A stretch of DNA of 64,000 nucleotides from an uncultured Prevotellaceae bacterium. GTDB lineage: Bacteria > Bacteroidota > Bacteroidia > Bacteroidales > Bacteroidaceae. The DNA is taken from contig ONWA01000010.1 in NCBI GenBank assembly GCA_900321425.1, positions 48,864 to 112,863 on the forward strand, in the 5' to 3' direction. This document shows, in pieces, positions 43,879 to 52,854 of the stretch. Below the pieces are notes generated by a model, which had not been told where the DNA came from, searched no databases, and was given only the letters and a program-made list of their open reading frames with translations. The translations under genes were made by a program, and so were the position numbers. Within the stretch, counting starts at the first letter, position 1. Every line of letters starts with the position of its first letter.

Positions 43879-45336
43879 ATGAATTATAGGCTATTGTGGA
43901 ATACGGTAAAGCATCTTAAACCTACTCAGGTTTATCATCAGATTAAGTATAGGCTGGTAAAGGCGCAATATGTGCCTTTATCAGCACCATCTGTTGCTGT
44001 ACCCTCGTTGAAAATTACGCCCATCCCTAAATTTAAGTGTTCTAAAGGCGATAAGTTTAACTTTCTGAATTTGGAGCATGAATTTGCGGGTTGGAACTTC
44101 ACGGAGAATGGTATGCTTTGGGCTTATAATCAGAACTACTTTGATTGGTTGAACCAAGAAGGCTTTACTGCTGAGGAAGGATGCAAATGGATAGATAAAT
44201 TCATTGCAGAGGTTAAAGGCGGGTTTCCTATGGATCCTTATCCGATTGCGCTAAGGAGCATCAATTGGGTGAAGTTCTTCTGCCGGCATCCTGAATCTGC
44301 AACAAAATCACGACTGGATTCCCTGTATTCGCAAATAAAGTTATTAGAGAAGAAACTTGAGTATCACTTATTGGGCAATCATTTGCTCGAAGATGCGTAT
44401 GCGCTATATATTGGAGTTTCGTTCTTTAATGACCACCAGTTGCTCAAAAAAGCAGACAAGCTGTTGAAAGCTCAATTAAGGGAACAGATACTACTGGATG
44501 GTGCACATTATGAACAGAGTCCTATGTACCACTGTATATTGCTTGACCGTCTGTTGGATTGTATAAATATCAAGTGTGATAGCGCGCTTGTTGATTATGC
44601 ACAAAGAATGATGGGGCATTTGGAGAGTATAAAGTGGGGCGTTGGGAGTCTTCCGTTGTTGAATGATAGTGCGAATGGAATTGCTCCACCCACAAGCCAG
44701 CTTTTTTATTATGCAAAAGGGCTTGGATTGAAGTGGAATAAGACTCCTATGAAAGAATGTGGATATCGAAAAATGCTAGCTGGCAATATGGAGGCAATAG
44801 TGGATGTGGGTAATATCACAGCCACCTATCAGCCAGGGCATACTCATGCAGATACCTTTAATTATGAGTTACATATAGATGGAATGCCATTTGTGGTTGA
44901 TACCGGTATTTCAACCTATAATAAAACTGAACGTCGGCAGTTGGAAAGATCTACTATTGCACATAACTGTGTTTCACTGGATGGAAAGAATTCCTCAGAA
45001 GTTTGGGGAGGCTTTAGAGTGGGACGCAGGTGCCACACGGAAATTATAGAAGACACAGACAACGCAATTGAGGCTGTTCACAATGGTTTTGGAAAAGAAA
45101 GCCGTCGTAGATTCGAAATGAAAGACGGTTTATTCTCTGTAGAGGATTGGTTTGATGGCGAAGCTATCAGTTATATTCATTTAGCTGAGAATGCAGATGA
45201 AAAAAGGGTAAACATTGAAGGTGCCTTAGGCGTCGAAACCAAGCTTTGGAAGTATTCAACAGAATACAATAGGTTTCATAACGGGAAAGTGATTGAGATT
45301 AGATTCAAAGGTAATTGCAAATATACAGTACATTAA
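43879..45336 (+). CDS. Heparinase II/III-like protein
   Basis: 485 aa, ATG 43879 (MNYRLLWNTVKHLKPTQVYH). The N-terminal half is alpha/alpha toroid-like (IALRSINWVKFFC; EYHLLGNHLLEDAYALYIG). The C-terminal half is the heparinase II/III beta-sandwich with YQPGHTHADTFNYELHIDGM and VVDTGISTYNKTERRQ. No signal peptide, so it is probably cytoplasmic; with the bi-domain oxidoreductase it belongs to a frequent exopolysaccharide gene pair. Lyase activity is not proven by sequence. Confidence 0.83.
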   Translation: MNYRLLWNTVKHLKPTQVYHQIKYRLVKAQYVPLSAPSVAVPSLKITPIPKFKCSKGDKFNFLNLEHEFAGWNFTENGMLWAYNQNYFDWLNQEGFTAEEGCKWIDKFIAEVKGGFPMDPYPIALRSINWVKFFCRHPESATKSRLDSLYSQIKLLEKKLEYHLLGNHLLEDAYALYIGVSFFNDHQLLKKADKLLKAQLREQILLDGAHYEQSPMYHCILLDRLLDCINIKCDSALVDYAQRMMGHLESIKWGVGSLPLLNDSANGIAPPTSQLFYYAKGLGLKWNKTPMKECGYRKMLAGNMEAIVDVGNITATYQPGHTHADTFNYELHIDGMPFVVDTGISTYNKTERRQLERSTIAHNCVSLDGKNSSEVWGGFRVGRRCHTEIIEDTDNAIEAVHNGFGKESRRRFEMKDGLFSVEDWFDGEAISYIHLAENADEKRVNIEGALGVETKLWKYSTEYNRFHNGKVIEIRFKGNCKYTVH

Positions 45337-45340
45337 ACGT

Positions 45341-46513
45341 ATGAGAATACTTTATTTGACTTATTATTTTAGACCAGACCTTTGTGCTGGTTCTTTCCGA
45401 AACTCCTCACTTTTTGAAGCTGTATTAGACCAGATTGGTGAGAATGATTTTGTGCATGTAATCACTACTATTCCTAATAGGTATGGTAGTTATAGTGTGG
45501 AAGGCTTGGCAGAAGAAGTCGGAAAAAACTATAGAATAGACCGGCTGACAGTGCCCATGCATGCCAGCGGAATGGTAGAGCAGGCAAAGGCCTTCACATC
45601 CTATTATAAAGGTGTGATGAAACTTATCAAGAACGAACACTATGACATGGTTTTTGCATCGTCCTCACGCTTGTTTACAGCATTTCTCGGAAAGAGGTGT
45701 TCTGTAATGAATAGATGTCCTCTATATTTGGATATCCGTGATATCTTCGTTGATACGATGAAGGACATCTTCAAGGATAAGACGTTGGTTAGAGTGACGG
45801 CAGGCTGGGTTCTTGGCCTTATTGAAAAATATACCTTCAAGAATGCCAACCATATTAACCTAATTTCTGGTGGCTTCAAACCATATTTTGCAAAATATAA
45901 GAAGCCTACTTATTCAGAATACTCTAATGGCATAGATGATGTATTTATTGAGGCAGGACAGGAGTCTTCTGCGGATAATGGCAAGCCTTATATCATTACA
46001 TACGCTGGTAATATGGGAAGTGGTCAAGGATTGGAAAAGATTATTCCAGAAGCGGCAAAGAAACTTGGTTCTGACTACAAGTTCAGGCTTATAGGTGATG
46101 GAGGTACGAGGAAGAAGTTAGAAGAGAAACTAAAAGAGTTGAACGTAGATAATGTAGAGTTGCTGAATCCTGTAGCAAGGAAGGAACTGATACAGTATTA
46201 TAAAGAATCAACTTTCCTTTTCTTCCATTTGAATGACTTGGAAGCATTTAAGAAGGTGATGCCATCAAAGATGTTTGAATATGGTGCTTTTGATAAGCCC
46301 ATTATTGCTGGTGTTGGTGGTTATGCCGCTCAGTTTGTGGATAAGAATATTCCTAATCATATTCTGTTCAAGCCAACTGATGTTGATGATTTTGTGAATC
46401 AGATGAAGGCTTATCAGTTGAAGTTTGAACGTAGAGATGAGTTTATTAAGAACTTCTCACGAAAGAGTATTGATGATAAGTTAGCAAAAAGTATAGTTGG
46501 TATAATGAAATAA
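45341..46513 (+). CDS. Family 4 glycosyltransferase
   Basis: 390 aa from ATG 45341 (MRILYLTYYFRPDLCAGSFR); the longer frame would overlap the heparinase-like gene. Seen: ITYAGNMGSGQGLEKIIPEA, FRLIGDGGTRKKLEEKL and the C-terminal KVMPSKMFEYGAFDKPIIAG, as in WcaI/WbuB-type GT4 enzymes. It is followed directly by wecB and wecC, so it may use the ManNAc-derived sugar those genes make. Confidence 0.85.
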   Translation: MRILYLTYYFRPDLCAGSFRNSSLFEAVLDQIGENDFVHVITTIPNRYGSYSVEGLAEEVGKNYRIDRLTVPMHASGMVEQAKAFTSYYKGVMKLIKNEHYDMVFASSSRLFTAFLGKRCSVMNRCPLYLDIRDIFVDTMKDIFKDKTLVRVTAGWVLGLIEKYTFKNANHINLISGGFKPYFAKYKKPTYSEYSNGIDDVFIEAGQESSADNGKPYIITYAGNMGSGQGLEKIIPEAAKKLGSDYKFRLIGDGGTRKKLEEKLKELNVDNVELLNPVARKELIQYYKESTFLFFHLNDLEAFKKVMPSKMFEYGAFDKPIIAGVGGYAAQFVDKNIPNHILFKPTDVDDFVNQMKAYQLKFERRDEFIKNFSRKSIDDKLAKSIVGIMK

Positions 46514-46539
46514 GCGTAAATAAAAAAAACAATAATACA

Positions 46540-47712
46540 ATGAAGAAAGTAATGCTGGTCTTTGGCACACGTCCAGAAGCAATCAAGATGTGCCCGCTGG
46601 TTAAGGAGTTCCAGAAGTGTCCTACAGAGTTTGAGACTATAGTATGTGTTACTGGTCAGCACCGCGAGATGCTGGACCAAGTACTTCGCATCTTTGAAGT
46701 AGTACCAGATATTGACTTGAATATCATGAAACAAGGTCAAGACCTGTACGACATCACAGCACGTGTTCTTACGGGTATGCGTGACGTATTCAAAGAGTGC
46801 AAGCCCGATGTGGTGTTGGTTCACGGTGACACCACCACCAGCACAGCTGCAGCCCTGGCGGCTTTCTATCAGCAGATACCTGTAGGTCACGTGGAGGCAG
46901 GCCTCCGTACACACAACATCTACAGCCCCTGGCCTGAGGAGATGAACCGCCAGATTACTGGCCGCATTGCTACATACGACTTTGCACCAACACCGCTCAG
47001 TGAGAAGAACCTTCAGGAAGAGAAGGCACATGGACAAATCTTTGTTACCGGCAATACAGTTATTGACGCCCTCCACATGGTGGTGGATAAACTGAAGACA
47101 GACAAAGCTCTTGCCAATGAGCAGATAAACGTGCTGAAGAATGCGGGTTACGACGTAACCCGCATTGATGGAGGCAAGAAGTTGGTTTTGATAACTGGTC
47201 ATAGAAGAGAGAACTTCGGAGACGGCTTCATTAGCATGGTAACAGCTATGAAAGACCTCAGTGAGAAATATCCTGATGTGGACTTTGTCTATCCTATGCA
47301 CCTGAACCCCAATGTCCGCAAGCCCATTCACGAGGTCTTTGGCGAGGATTTGACTCGTCCTAACTTCTTCTTTATTGAGCCATTGCAGTATTTAGAGTTC
47401 GTTTACTTGATGGAGAAGAGTGCCGTGGTGCTTACAGACTCAGGTGGTATTCAGGAAGAAGCCCCCGGACTGGGCAAGCCGGTGCTGGTGATGCGCGACA
47501 CTACAGAGCGTCCTGAGGCATTGAAGAGTGGAACTGTGCACTTGGTGGGCACCAATCACGACCTGATTGTAAATGAGGTCAGCACCCTCCTTGATGACCC
47601 TGTAGCATACGAGAAGATGAGCAAAGCAGTCAACCCTTACGGTGACGGCAAGGCCTGCAGCCGTATTGTGCGGGCTCTAAATGGAGAACAAGTAGATAGA
47701 TACGAAGTTTAA
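46540..47712 (+). CDS. wecB: UDP-N-acetylglucosamine 2-epimerase (non-hydrolysing)
   Basis: Interconverts UDP-GlcNAc and UDP-ManNAc. 390 aa. It starts KKVMLVFGTRPEAIKMCPLV. Further motifs: VCVTGQHREMLDQVL, VLVHGDTTTSTAAALAAF, GHVEAGLRTHNIYSPWPEEM, ITGHRRENFGDGF and LTDSGGIQEEAPGLGKPVL. With wecC downstream it makes UDP-ManNAcA for the polymer. Base composition is more GC-rich than the upstream glycosyltransferases. Confidence 0.95.
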   Translation: MKKVMLVFGTRPEAIKMCPLVKEFQKCPTEFETIVCVTGQHREMLDQVLRIFEVVPDIDLNIMKQGQDLYDITARVLTGMRDVFKECKPDVVLVHGDTTTSTAAALAAFYQQIPVGHVEAGLRTHNIYSPWPEEMNRQITGRIATYDFAPTPLSEKNLQEEKAHGQIFVTGNTVIDALHMVVDKLKTDKALANEQINVLKNAGYDVTRIDGGKKLVLITGHRRENFGDGFISMVTAMKDLSEKYPDVDFVYPMHLNPNVRKPIHEVFGEDLTRPNFFFIEPLQYLEFVYLMEKSAVVLTDSGGIQEEAPGLGKPVLVMRDTTERPEALKSGTVHLVGTNHDLIVNEVSTLLDDPVAYEKMSKAVNPYGDGKACSRIVRALNGEQVDRYEV

Positions 47713-47765
47713 CATTTTAATAATTAACAATTTAACAAGATTATATACAATTAATTGATAATAAT

Positions 47766-48989
47766 ATGATTAACGTAATTGGACTGGGCTACATTGGACT
47801 GCCCACGGCCCTTATGATGGCCTCACATGGAGTTGAAGTAATTGGTACAGACTACAACAAGGATCTTGTTGCTACTCTTAACGCAGGTAAGACCACCTTC
47901 AAGGAGGATGGTCTCGATGAACTTTTTCAGGCTGCTGTAAAGGCAGGTATCAAGTTCACCACCGAGTATCAGAAGACTGATATGTACATTGTCTCTGTTC
48001 CTACTCCTTACGACAAGTTCAGCAAGAAGGTGGACGCTTGCTATGTGGTGGCTGCAGTCAAGGAAGTAATGACGGTCTGCCCCAAAGGTGCAACCGTAGT
48101 TGTGGAATCCACCGTTAGCCCCGGGACCATTGATAAGTTCGTTCGCCCTGTGATTGAGGCCAACGGTTTTAAGATTGGTGAGGACATCAATCTAGTTCAC
48201 GCACCTGAGCGTATTATCCCCGGTAATATGGTGTATGAGCTGCTGCACAACAACCGCACCATTGGTGCTGACAGCCGTGAGATTGGCGAGAAGGTGAAGA
48301 AGTACTATGCTTCCTTCTGTCAGGGTGAAATAGTTGTTACAGACATCCGCACAGCTGAGATGACTAAAGTCGTTGAGAACACCTACCGTGCTGTTAACAT
48401 CGCCTTCGCTAACGAACTCAGCCGCATTTGCCGCCACGACAACATGGATGTATATGAGATTATCAAGATTTGTAACATGCACCCGCGTGTGAACATCCTG
48501 CAGCCCGGTCCTGGTGTAGGTGGTCACTGCATCTCTGTTGACCCTTGGTTCTTGGTTGGTGACTATCCTCAGCTTGCTAAGGTGATTGATGAATCTATGA
48601 AGACCAACGACTACCAGCCCGTGTTTGTGCTGGAGCGCATCCACGAGATTATGGAAGAGAATGGCATTACCGACAACCGTAAGGTAGGTCTTTATGGCAT
48701 TACTTATAAGGAGAATGTAGATGATGTACGTGAGAGCCCCACGCTCCAGATGATTGATATTCAGGAGCGCCATTTGGCTCGTCCGCTGAAAAGCTTTGAC
48801 CCCTTCTTCACTCAGAAGGAGATTGTTAAGAATCAGATACTTGATTTTGACCAGTTCTTAGATGAGGTTGATATGGTTGTGATCATGGTTAAACACGACC
48901 ACATTAAGCAGAATTGGGACAAACTGAAGGGTAAGGTTATCCTTGACTGCCACAACATTTGCCCGTTGGAGGGAGTTTATCACATCTAG
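47766..48989 (+). CDS. wecC: UDP-N-acetyl-D-mannosamine dehydrogenase
   Basis: Oxidises UDP-ManNAc to UDP-ManNAcA. 407 aa. The N-terminal NAD fold is NVIGLGYIGLPTALMMASHG; VVVESTVSPGTIDKFV follows; the catalytic cysteine lies in QPGPGVGGHCISVDPWFLVG; the C-terminal domain has GITYKENVDDVRESPTLQM. It follows wecB by 53 bp. Confidence 0.93.
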   Translation: MINVIGLGYIGLPTALMMASHGVEVIGTDYNKDLVATLNAGKTTFKEDGLDELFQAAVKAGIKFTTEYQKTDMYIVSVPTPYDKFSKKVDACYVVAAVKEVMTVCPKGATVVVESTVSPGTIDKFVRPVIEANGFKIGEDINLVHAPERIIPGNMVYELLHNNRTIGADSREIGEKVKKYYASFCQGEIVVTDIRTAEMTKVVENTYRAVNIAFANELSRICRHDNMDVYEIIKICNMHPRVNILQPGPGVGGHCISVDPWFLVGDYPQLAKVIDESMKTNDYQPVFVLERIHEIMEENGITDNRKVGLYGITYKENVDDVRESPTLQMIDIQERHLARPLKSFDPFFTQKEIVKNQILDFDQFLDEVDMVVIMVKHDHIKQNWDKLKGKVILDCHNICPLEGVYHI

Positions 48990-48998
48990 GATGTTGAG

Positions 48999-50105
48999 AT
49001 GGATTTAACTTCTTGGATTAAAAGAACAGCTATTCTCAAAATGCGATACGAAGTATTCATACAATTGGTAAGGCTTGGGATTAACTATAATTCTAAGCCA
49101 TTACCAATTCCTATTGAATGGGGAGAGGTTAAATCTATTGCAGACCAACACGGACTTACCTCAATAGTTTTAGATGGTATCGATAAACTACCAACAACAC
49201 ATAGACCTCCTCAGAACATACTACTAAATTGGATAGGGGAGAGTTTACAACAAGAATTGGATTATTCAATTCAACAAAAAGAAACCGTAAAAATAGCAGA
49301 ACTCTTTCATAAAAATAATATACGAATGTATATTTTGAAGGGGTTCATTGTCTCAGAGTGTTATATTAAGCCAAACCATCGATTAAGTTCGGATATTGAC
49401 TGCTACCTTATACCGGATAAAGGAGATTTTGACGCATGGCAGTTAGGTAATGATTTGTTTAGAGAGAGAGGGGCTTATGTTGATTTAGGTTTCTACAAGA
49501 ATAGTTCCATTTACCTACCCGGATTGCTGGTAGAAATACATAAATATCTAACGCCTTTTCGTGGTAACAAGAAATTAAAGGCTTTAGAGATATTATTACA
49601 ATCGTTATTACATATGGATAAGGGGAACGACAAATTTGAAGAATCTTATTTGTATCGCCCACCGGTTATGGTAACTGCTCTGTTCCTGATAGAACATGCT
49701 TATTCCCATTTCTTGCACGAGGGGCTAACATGGAGAATGGTGCTGGACTGGATGATGTTCAGTATGAAGCATCAAGAAGAGATAGATTGGGTGGATTTTA
49801 ATTCATGCATAGATAAGTTCGGTTTTAGAAAGTTCTATGATTCATATATGCGTCTTGGTCAGTATTTGTTAGGTGTTTTATCTGAAAAAACATTAACTAA
49901 GATAGACAGACTAATGCTTGATGATATTTGGGCTCCACTTGATCTTCACGAAACTGTAAGAGGCATTAAAGGTAAGCTTGCTTTGGCTGGCAATACCTGG
50001 AGAGCTAGATGGAAATACCGTTACTTCACAGAAATGTCGTGGATAACGGCACTGTGGATACAGGTGAAAGGATTCTTGTTTGTTAAGAAACCGAAATTGG
50101 ACTAA
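48999..50105 (+). CDS. Nucleotidyltransferase-fold protein (NTP_transf_5-like)
   Basis: 368 aa. The region IRMYILKGFIVSECYIKPNH followed by RLSSDIDCYLIP gives the KG..DxDxx arrangement of the minimal nucleotidyltransferase-like family (PF14907 type) that is common in polysaccharide and lasso-peptide loci. It then has a helical C-terminal half. Substrate unknown. It is markedly AT-rich compared with the neighbouring wecC and epimerase genes, which suggests separate acquisition. Confidence 0.7.
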   Translation: MDLTSWIKRTAILKMRYEVFIQLVRLGINYNSKPLPIPIEWGEVKSIADQHGLTSIVLDGIDKLPTTHRPPQNILLNWIGESLQQELDYSIQQKETVKIAELFHKNNIRMYILKGFIVSECYIKPNHRLSSDIDCYLIPDKGDFDAWQLGNDLFRERGAYVDLGFYKNSSIYLPGLLVEIHKYLTPFRGNKKLKALEILLQSLLHMDKGNDKFEESYLYRPPVMVTALFLIEHAYSHFLHEGLTWRMVLDWMMFSMKHQEEIDWVDFNSCIDKFGFRKFYDSYMRLGQYLLGVLSEKTLTKIDRLMLDDIWAPLDLHETVRGIKGKLALAGNTWRARWKYRYFTEMSWITALWIQVKGFLFVKKPKLD

Positions 50106-50122
50106 TAATTGAAGCAAGACAA

Positions 50123-51130
50123 ATGAAGATATTAATAACTGGCATACATGGCTTCGTTGGAAGCAACTTAGTGGAGGCTCTGAAAGGTGAGCATACGATA
50201 TATGGGCTGGATATTATCAATCCTCAGAAAGATGGCATTCGCTATACATTCAGTTGGGATTTTTTGGATAAACCTAATGAGATCCCTGATATCGATGCCA
50301 TCATCCACTTGGCAGGAAAGGCGCATGATACAAAGAACCAGAGTGCGGCGGATGTGTATTTCAAGGTGAATACAGGTTTGACGCAGAAGATATTCGACTG
50401 GTATCTGGCGCATCCTACGGCCAAGAAGTTCATACAGTTCTCTACGGTGAAGAGTGCGGCAGATAGGGTGGAAGGGGAGTTCCTGACAGAGGAATGCATC
50501 CCGACGCCTGTAGGTCCTTACGGGGAATCGAAGATTGCGGCAGAGAACTATATCATAGAGAAGTTCGCACCGGAGGCATTGAAGCGTCCGTTCCATAACT
50601 TTACGGATGAAGATGCCGTGGTGGATGGTAAGAAGGTGTATATCATGCGTCCGTGTATGATTCACGGTCCTGGCAACAAGGGTAATCTGAACTTGCTGTA
50701 TGGTGTGGTGAGCAAAGGAATTCCCTGGCCGCTGGGTTCCTTTGAGAACAGGCGTTCGTTTACGAGCATCGGAAACCTGCAGGAGGTGATCAAGGGCCTC
50801 CTGACCAAGGATGCCCCCAGCGGCATCTATCACATGGGTGATGATGAAGCACTATCGACCAACGAACTGATAGAGGTGATATGCAGTGCCCTGGGCAAGA
50901 AAGCGCATATCTGGAACATCCCCCGCGGCCTGATGAACGGCGTGGCGCGCTTGGGCGACCGGCTCCACCTGCCCCTGAACAGCCTCCGCATGCAGAAATT
51001 GACTGAGAACTATGTGGTGTCAAATGCTAAGATCAAGGCTGCCCTTGGCATGAAGGAAATGCCGGTGAGAGCTAAGGATGGGCTGAGGGAGACGATTAAG
51101 AGCTTTGCAAAAAATAATCAATGCATATGA
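50123..51130 (+). CDS. NAD-dependent sugar epimerase/dehydratase
   Basis: 335 aa extended SDR. Nucleotide-binding start MKILITGIHGFVGSNLVEAL (GxxGxxG), AIIHLAGKAHDTKNQ, and the catalytic YxxxK in GPYGESKIAAENYIIEKF. Paired with the initiating transferase downstream, overlapping it by 10 bp; this pair is typical where a 4-keto sugar nucleotide is made and loaded onto undecaprenyl phosphate (as with QuiNAc or FucNAc). The exact reaction cannot be read. Confidence 0.88.
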   Translation: MKILITGIHGFVGSNLVEALKGEHTIYGLDIINPQKDGIRYTFSWDFLDKPNEIPDIDAIIHLAGKAHDTKNQSAADVYFKVNTGLTQKIFDWYLAHPTAKKFIQFSTVKSAADRVEGEFLTEECIPTPVGPYGESKIAAENYIIEKFAPEALKRPFHNFTDEDAVVDGKKVYIMRPCMIHGPGNKGNLNLLYGVVSKGIPWPLGSFENRRSFTSIGNLQEVIKGLLTKDAPSGIYHMGDDEALSTNELIEVICSALGKKAHIWNIPRGLMNGVARLGDRLHLPLNSLRMQKLTENYVVSNAKIKAALGMKEMPVRAKDGLRETIKSFAKNNQCI

Positions 51131-52164
51131 TAGCATACATTGTAATAGCGGTACTACTACTGGCAACAGAACTGATTTATTTCCGCATTGCGGATAAGTG
51201 CAATATCATTGATAAACCAAATGAGCGGTCGTCACACTCGACGATAGTGCTGAGGGGTGGGGGAATCATATTTGCGATCTCTATCCTAGTGTGGATGGTG
51301 TGGCAAATGGTTCATGGTGAATGGTTCATGGTGAGTGATTATCTGCCGTTCATCATCGGACTGATGCTGATATGTGGGGTGAGCTTCTGGGATGATGTGA
51401 AGTCGTTGCCTGATTCCGTGCGACTGGTGGCTCAGTTCTTTTCCATGGGTCTCATGGCATGGGGTATCATGCAGGGGTCTGCGGTAATGAGTATGGACTG
51501 GTATTGGATGGTTCTTATCGGCGTAGCTGCTCTTATCGTGTTTGTGGGAGCTACGAACATCATCAACTTCATGGATGGTATCAATGGTATAACGGCTGCG
51601 TATTCAATAGCGGTACTGATACCATTACTGTTGGTTGATAGTAGGGTAGAATTCATTGATAGGTCGTTCCTCATAGTGGCCTTGATTGGGGTGTTGGTGT
51701 TTAGCTTTTTCAATTTCAGGCCCAAGGGCAAAGCGAAATGCTTTGCGGGGGATGTCGGATCTATCGGTATCGCCTTTATCATGCTGTTTGCCATTGGGCG
51801 GTTGATCGTGCAGACGGGTGATGTGACATGGTTGATACTACTATTAGTATATGGTGTGGATGGTTGTCTGACGATCATTCATCGTATTATGTTGCATGAG
51901 AACTTGGGAGAGGCACACAGGAAACATGCGTATCAGCTAATGGCGAATGAATTGAAAATGAGTCATGTCACTGTCAGTCTCATTTACATGGCGCTGCAGC
52001 TTGTTATATCGTTAGGGTTTATTTATCTGTGCCCAGATACAGGGCTGGCACATTGGATATATTTTATTTGTAGCATTGTGATAATGGGGATTGCGTATAT
52101 CGTGTTTAAACGCAAATACTATCATTTGCATGAAGAGTATTTGGCTTCTTTGAAGAAGCAATAA
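51121..52164 (+). CDS. Initiating glycosyl-phosphate transferase, MraY/WecA family
   Basis: 347 aa membrane enzyme transferring a sugar-1-phosphate from a UDP-sugar to undecaprenyl phosphate, the first step of repeat-unit assembly. Seen: ten or so membrane helices, DKPNERSSHSTIVLRGGG, the DDVKSLPDSVRLVAQF motif, NIINFMDGINGITAAYSIAV, and HRIMLHENLGEAHRKHAYQL. An ATG six bases later is an alternative start. Residues 63-71 (MVHGEWFMV) are encoded by an exact 14 bp tandem duplication at 51307-51334, extending a loop after the second helix. Confidence 0.9.
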   Translation: MHMIAYIVIAVLLLATELIYFRIADKCNIIDKPNERSSHSTIVLRGGGIIFAISILVWMVWQMVHGEWFMVSDYLPFIIGLMLICGVSFWDDVKSLPDSVRLVAQFFSMGLMAWGIMQGSAVMSMDWYWMVLIGVAALIVFVGATNIINFMDGINGITAAYSIAVLIPLLLVDSRVEFIDRSFLIVALIGVLVFSFFNFRPKGKAKCFAGDVGSIGIAFIMLFAIGRLIVQTGDVTWLILLLVYGVDGCLTIIHRIMLHENLGEAHRKHAYQLMANELKMSHVTVSLIYMALQLVISLGFIYLCPDTGLAHWIYFICSIVIMGIAYIVFKRKYYHLHEEYLASLKKQ

Positions 52165-52175
52165 GAATTTGAAAT

Positions 52176-52610
52176 ATGGAGATACAACTGATCAATGATA
52201 ACTTGCTGTCGGTGCTACACTGGAAGGCAAGGGAGAATGAGCGGAAGCGCATGAATCATGACTTGCGCACGTCAACAGAGGATACCTCTCAGCGGATGCT
52301 GAATGCACTGGAAGTAGGGACGCATGTGCCCATTCACCGCCATCTGAAGACTTCGGAGACGGTGATTTGTTTAGAGGGTTGCCTTGACTGGGTGTTCTAC
52401 GAGGAGTTGCCCAACATGGATGCAGGTGGTCCTGTTCATGATGGTGAAACGGCCACGGATGAAACTTGCTTCGCGGAGGTTGCTCGCTTTCGTATCTGCC
52501 CGAGAGAGCAGAAGTATGGCATCCAGATTCCGCAGGGTGCCTGGCACTCGATAGTGGTGCATGAACCTTCCACCATCTTTGAGGCCAAAGATGGGGCATA
52601 TGGGAAGTGA
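52176..52610 (+). CDS. WbuC-family cupin metalloprotein
   Basis: 144 aa cupin. It starts MEIQLINDNLLSVLHWKARE; the metal-site region is VPIHRHLKTSETVICLEG, with a second His in QIPQGAWHSIVVHEPSTIFE. WbuC proteins occur at the ends of O-antigen and exopolysaccharide loci in many bacteria; their exact role is not established. It is the last gene of the locus. Confidence 0.85.
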   Translation: MEIQLINDNLLSVLHWKARENERKRMNHDLRTSTEDTSQRMLNALEVGTHVPIHRHLKTSETVICLEGCLDWVFYEELPNMDAGGPVHDGETATDETCFAEVARFRICPREQKYGIQIPQGAWHSIVVHEPSTIFEAKDGAYGK

Positions 52611-52705
52611 CTAAAACCAAATAGATGTCCATGGCAAAGATCTGTGTTGTTTTCGTGAGACACTGCGTCCGCTTTTTAAGGCAAATATTCAAAGAGATAT
52701 GATAT

Positions 52706-52774
52706 ATGTCTGATCATCTAAGCACCATACACGATAGGCTGGAGGATATTAAAAAAGTATTAGTTTATTTATAA
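52706..52774 (+). CDS. Doubtful 22-codon ORF
   Basis: MSDHLSTIHDRLEDIKKVLV, then YL and stop. The wording resembles the first helix of HEPN/HepT-like proteins, so it may be the start of a truncated gene. It lies in the gap between the polysaccharide locus and the ATPase module. Confidence 0.2.
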   Translation: MSDHLSTIHDRLEDIKKVLVYL

Positions 52775-52822
52775 AAAAAATTAAAATAATTGTGTGGTGA
52801 ATGGATTGTTGTATATATTAAT

Positions 52823-52830
52823 TATCTTTG
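52823..52830 (+). promoter_or_regulatory. -7 box of the ATPase/TOPRIM module
   Basis: TATCTTTG, 24 bp upstream of the ATG at 52855. No clear -33 element. Confidence 0.6.
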
Positions 52831-52854
52831 CAATATACTAATAATTGATGTATT

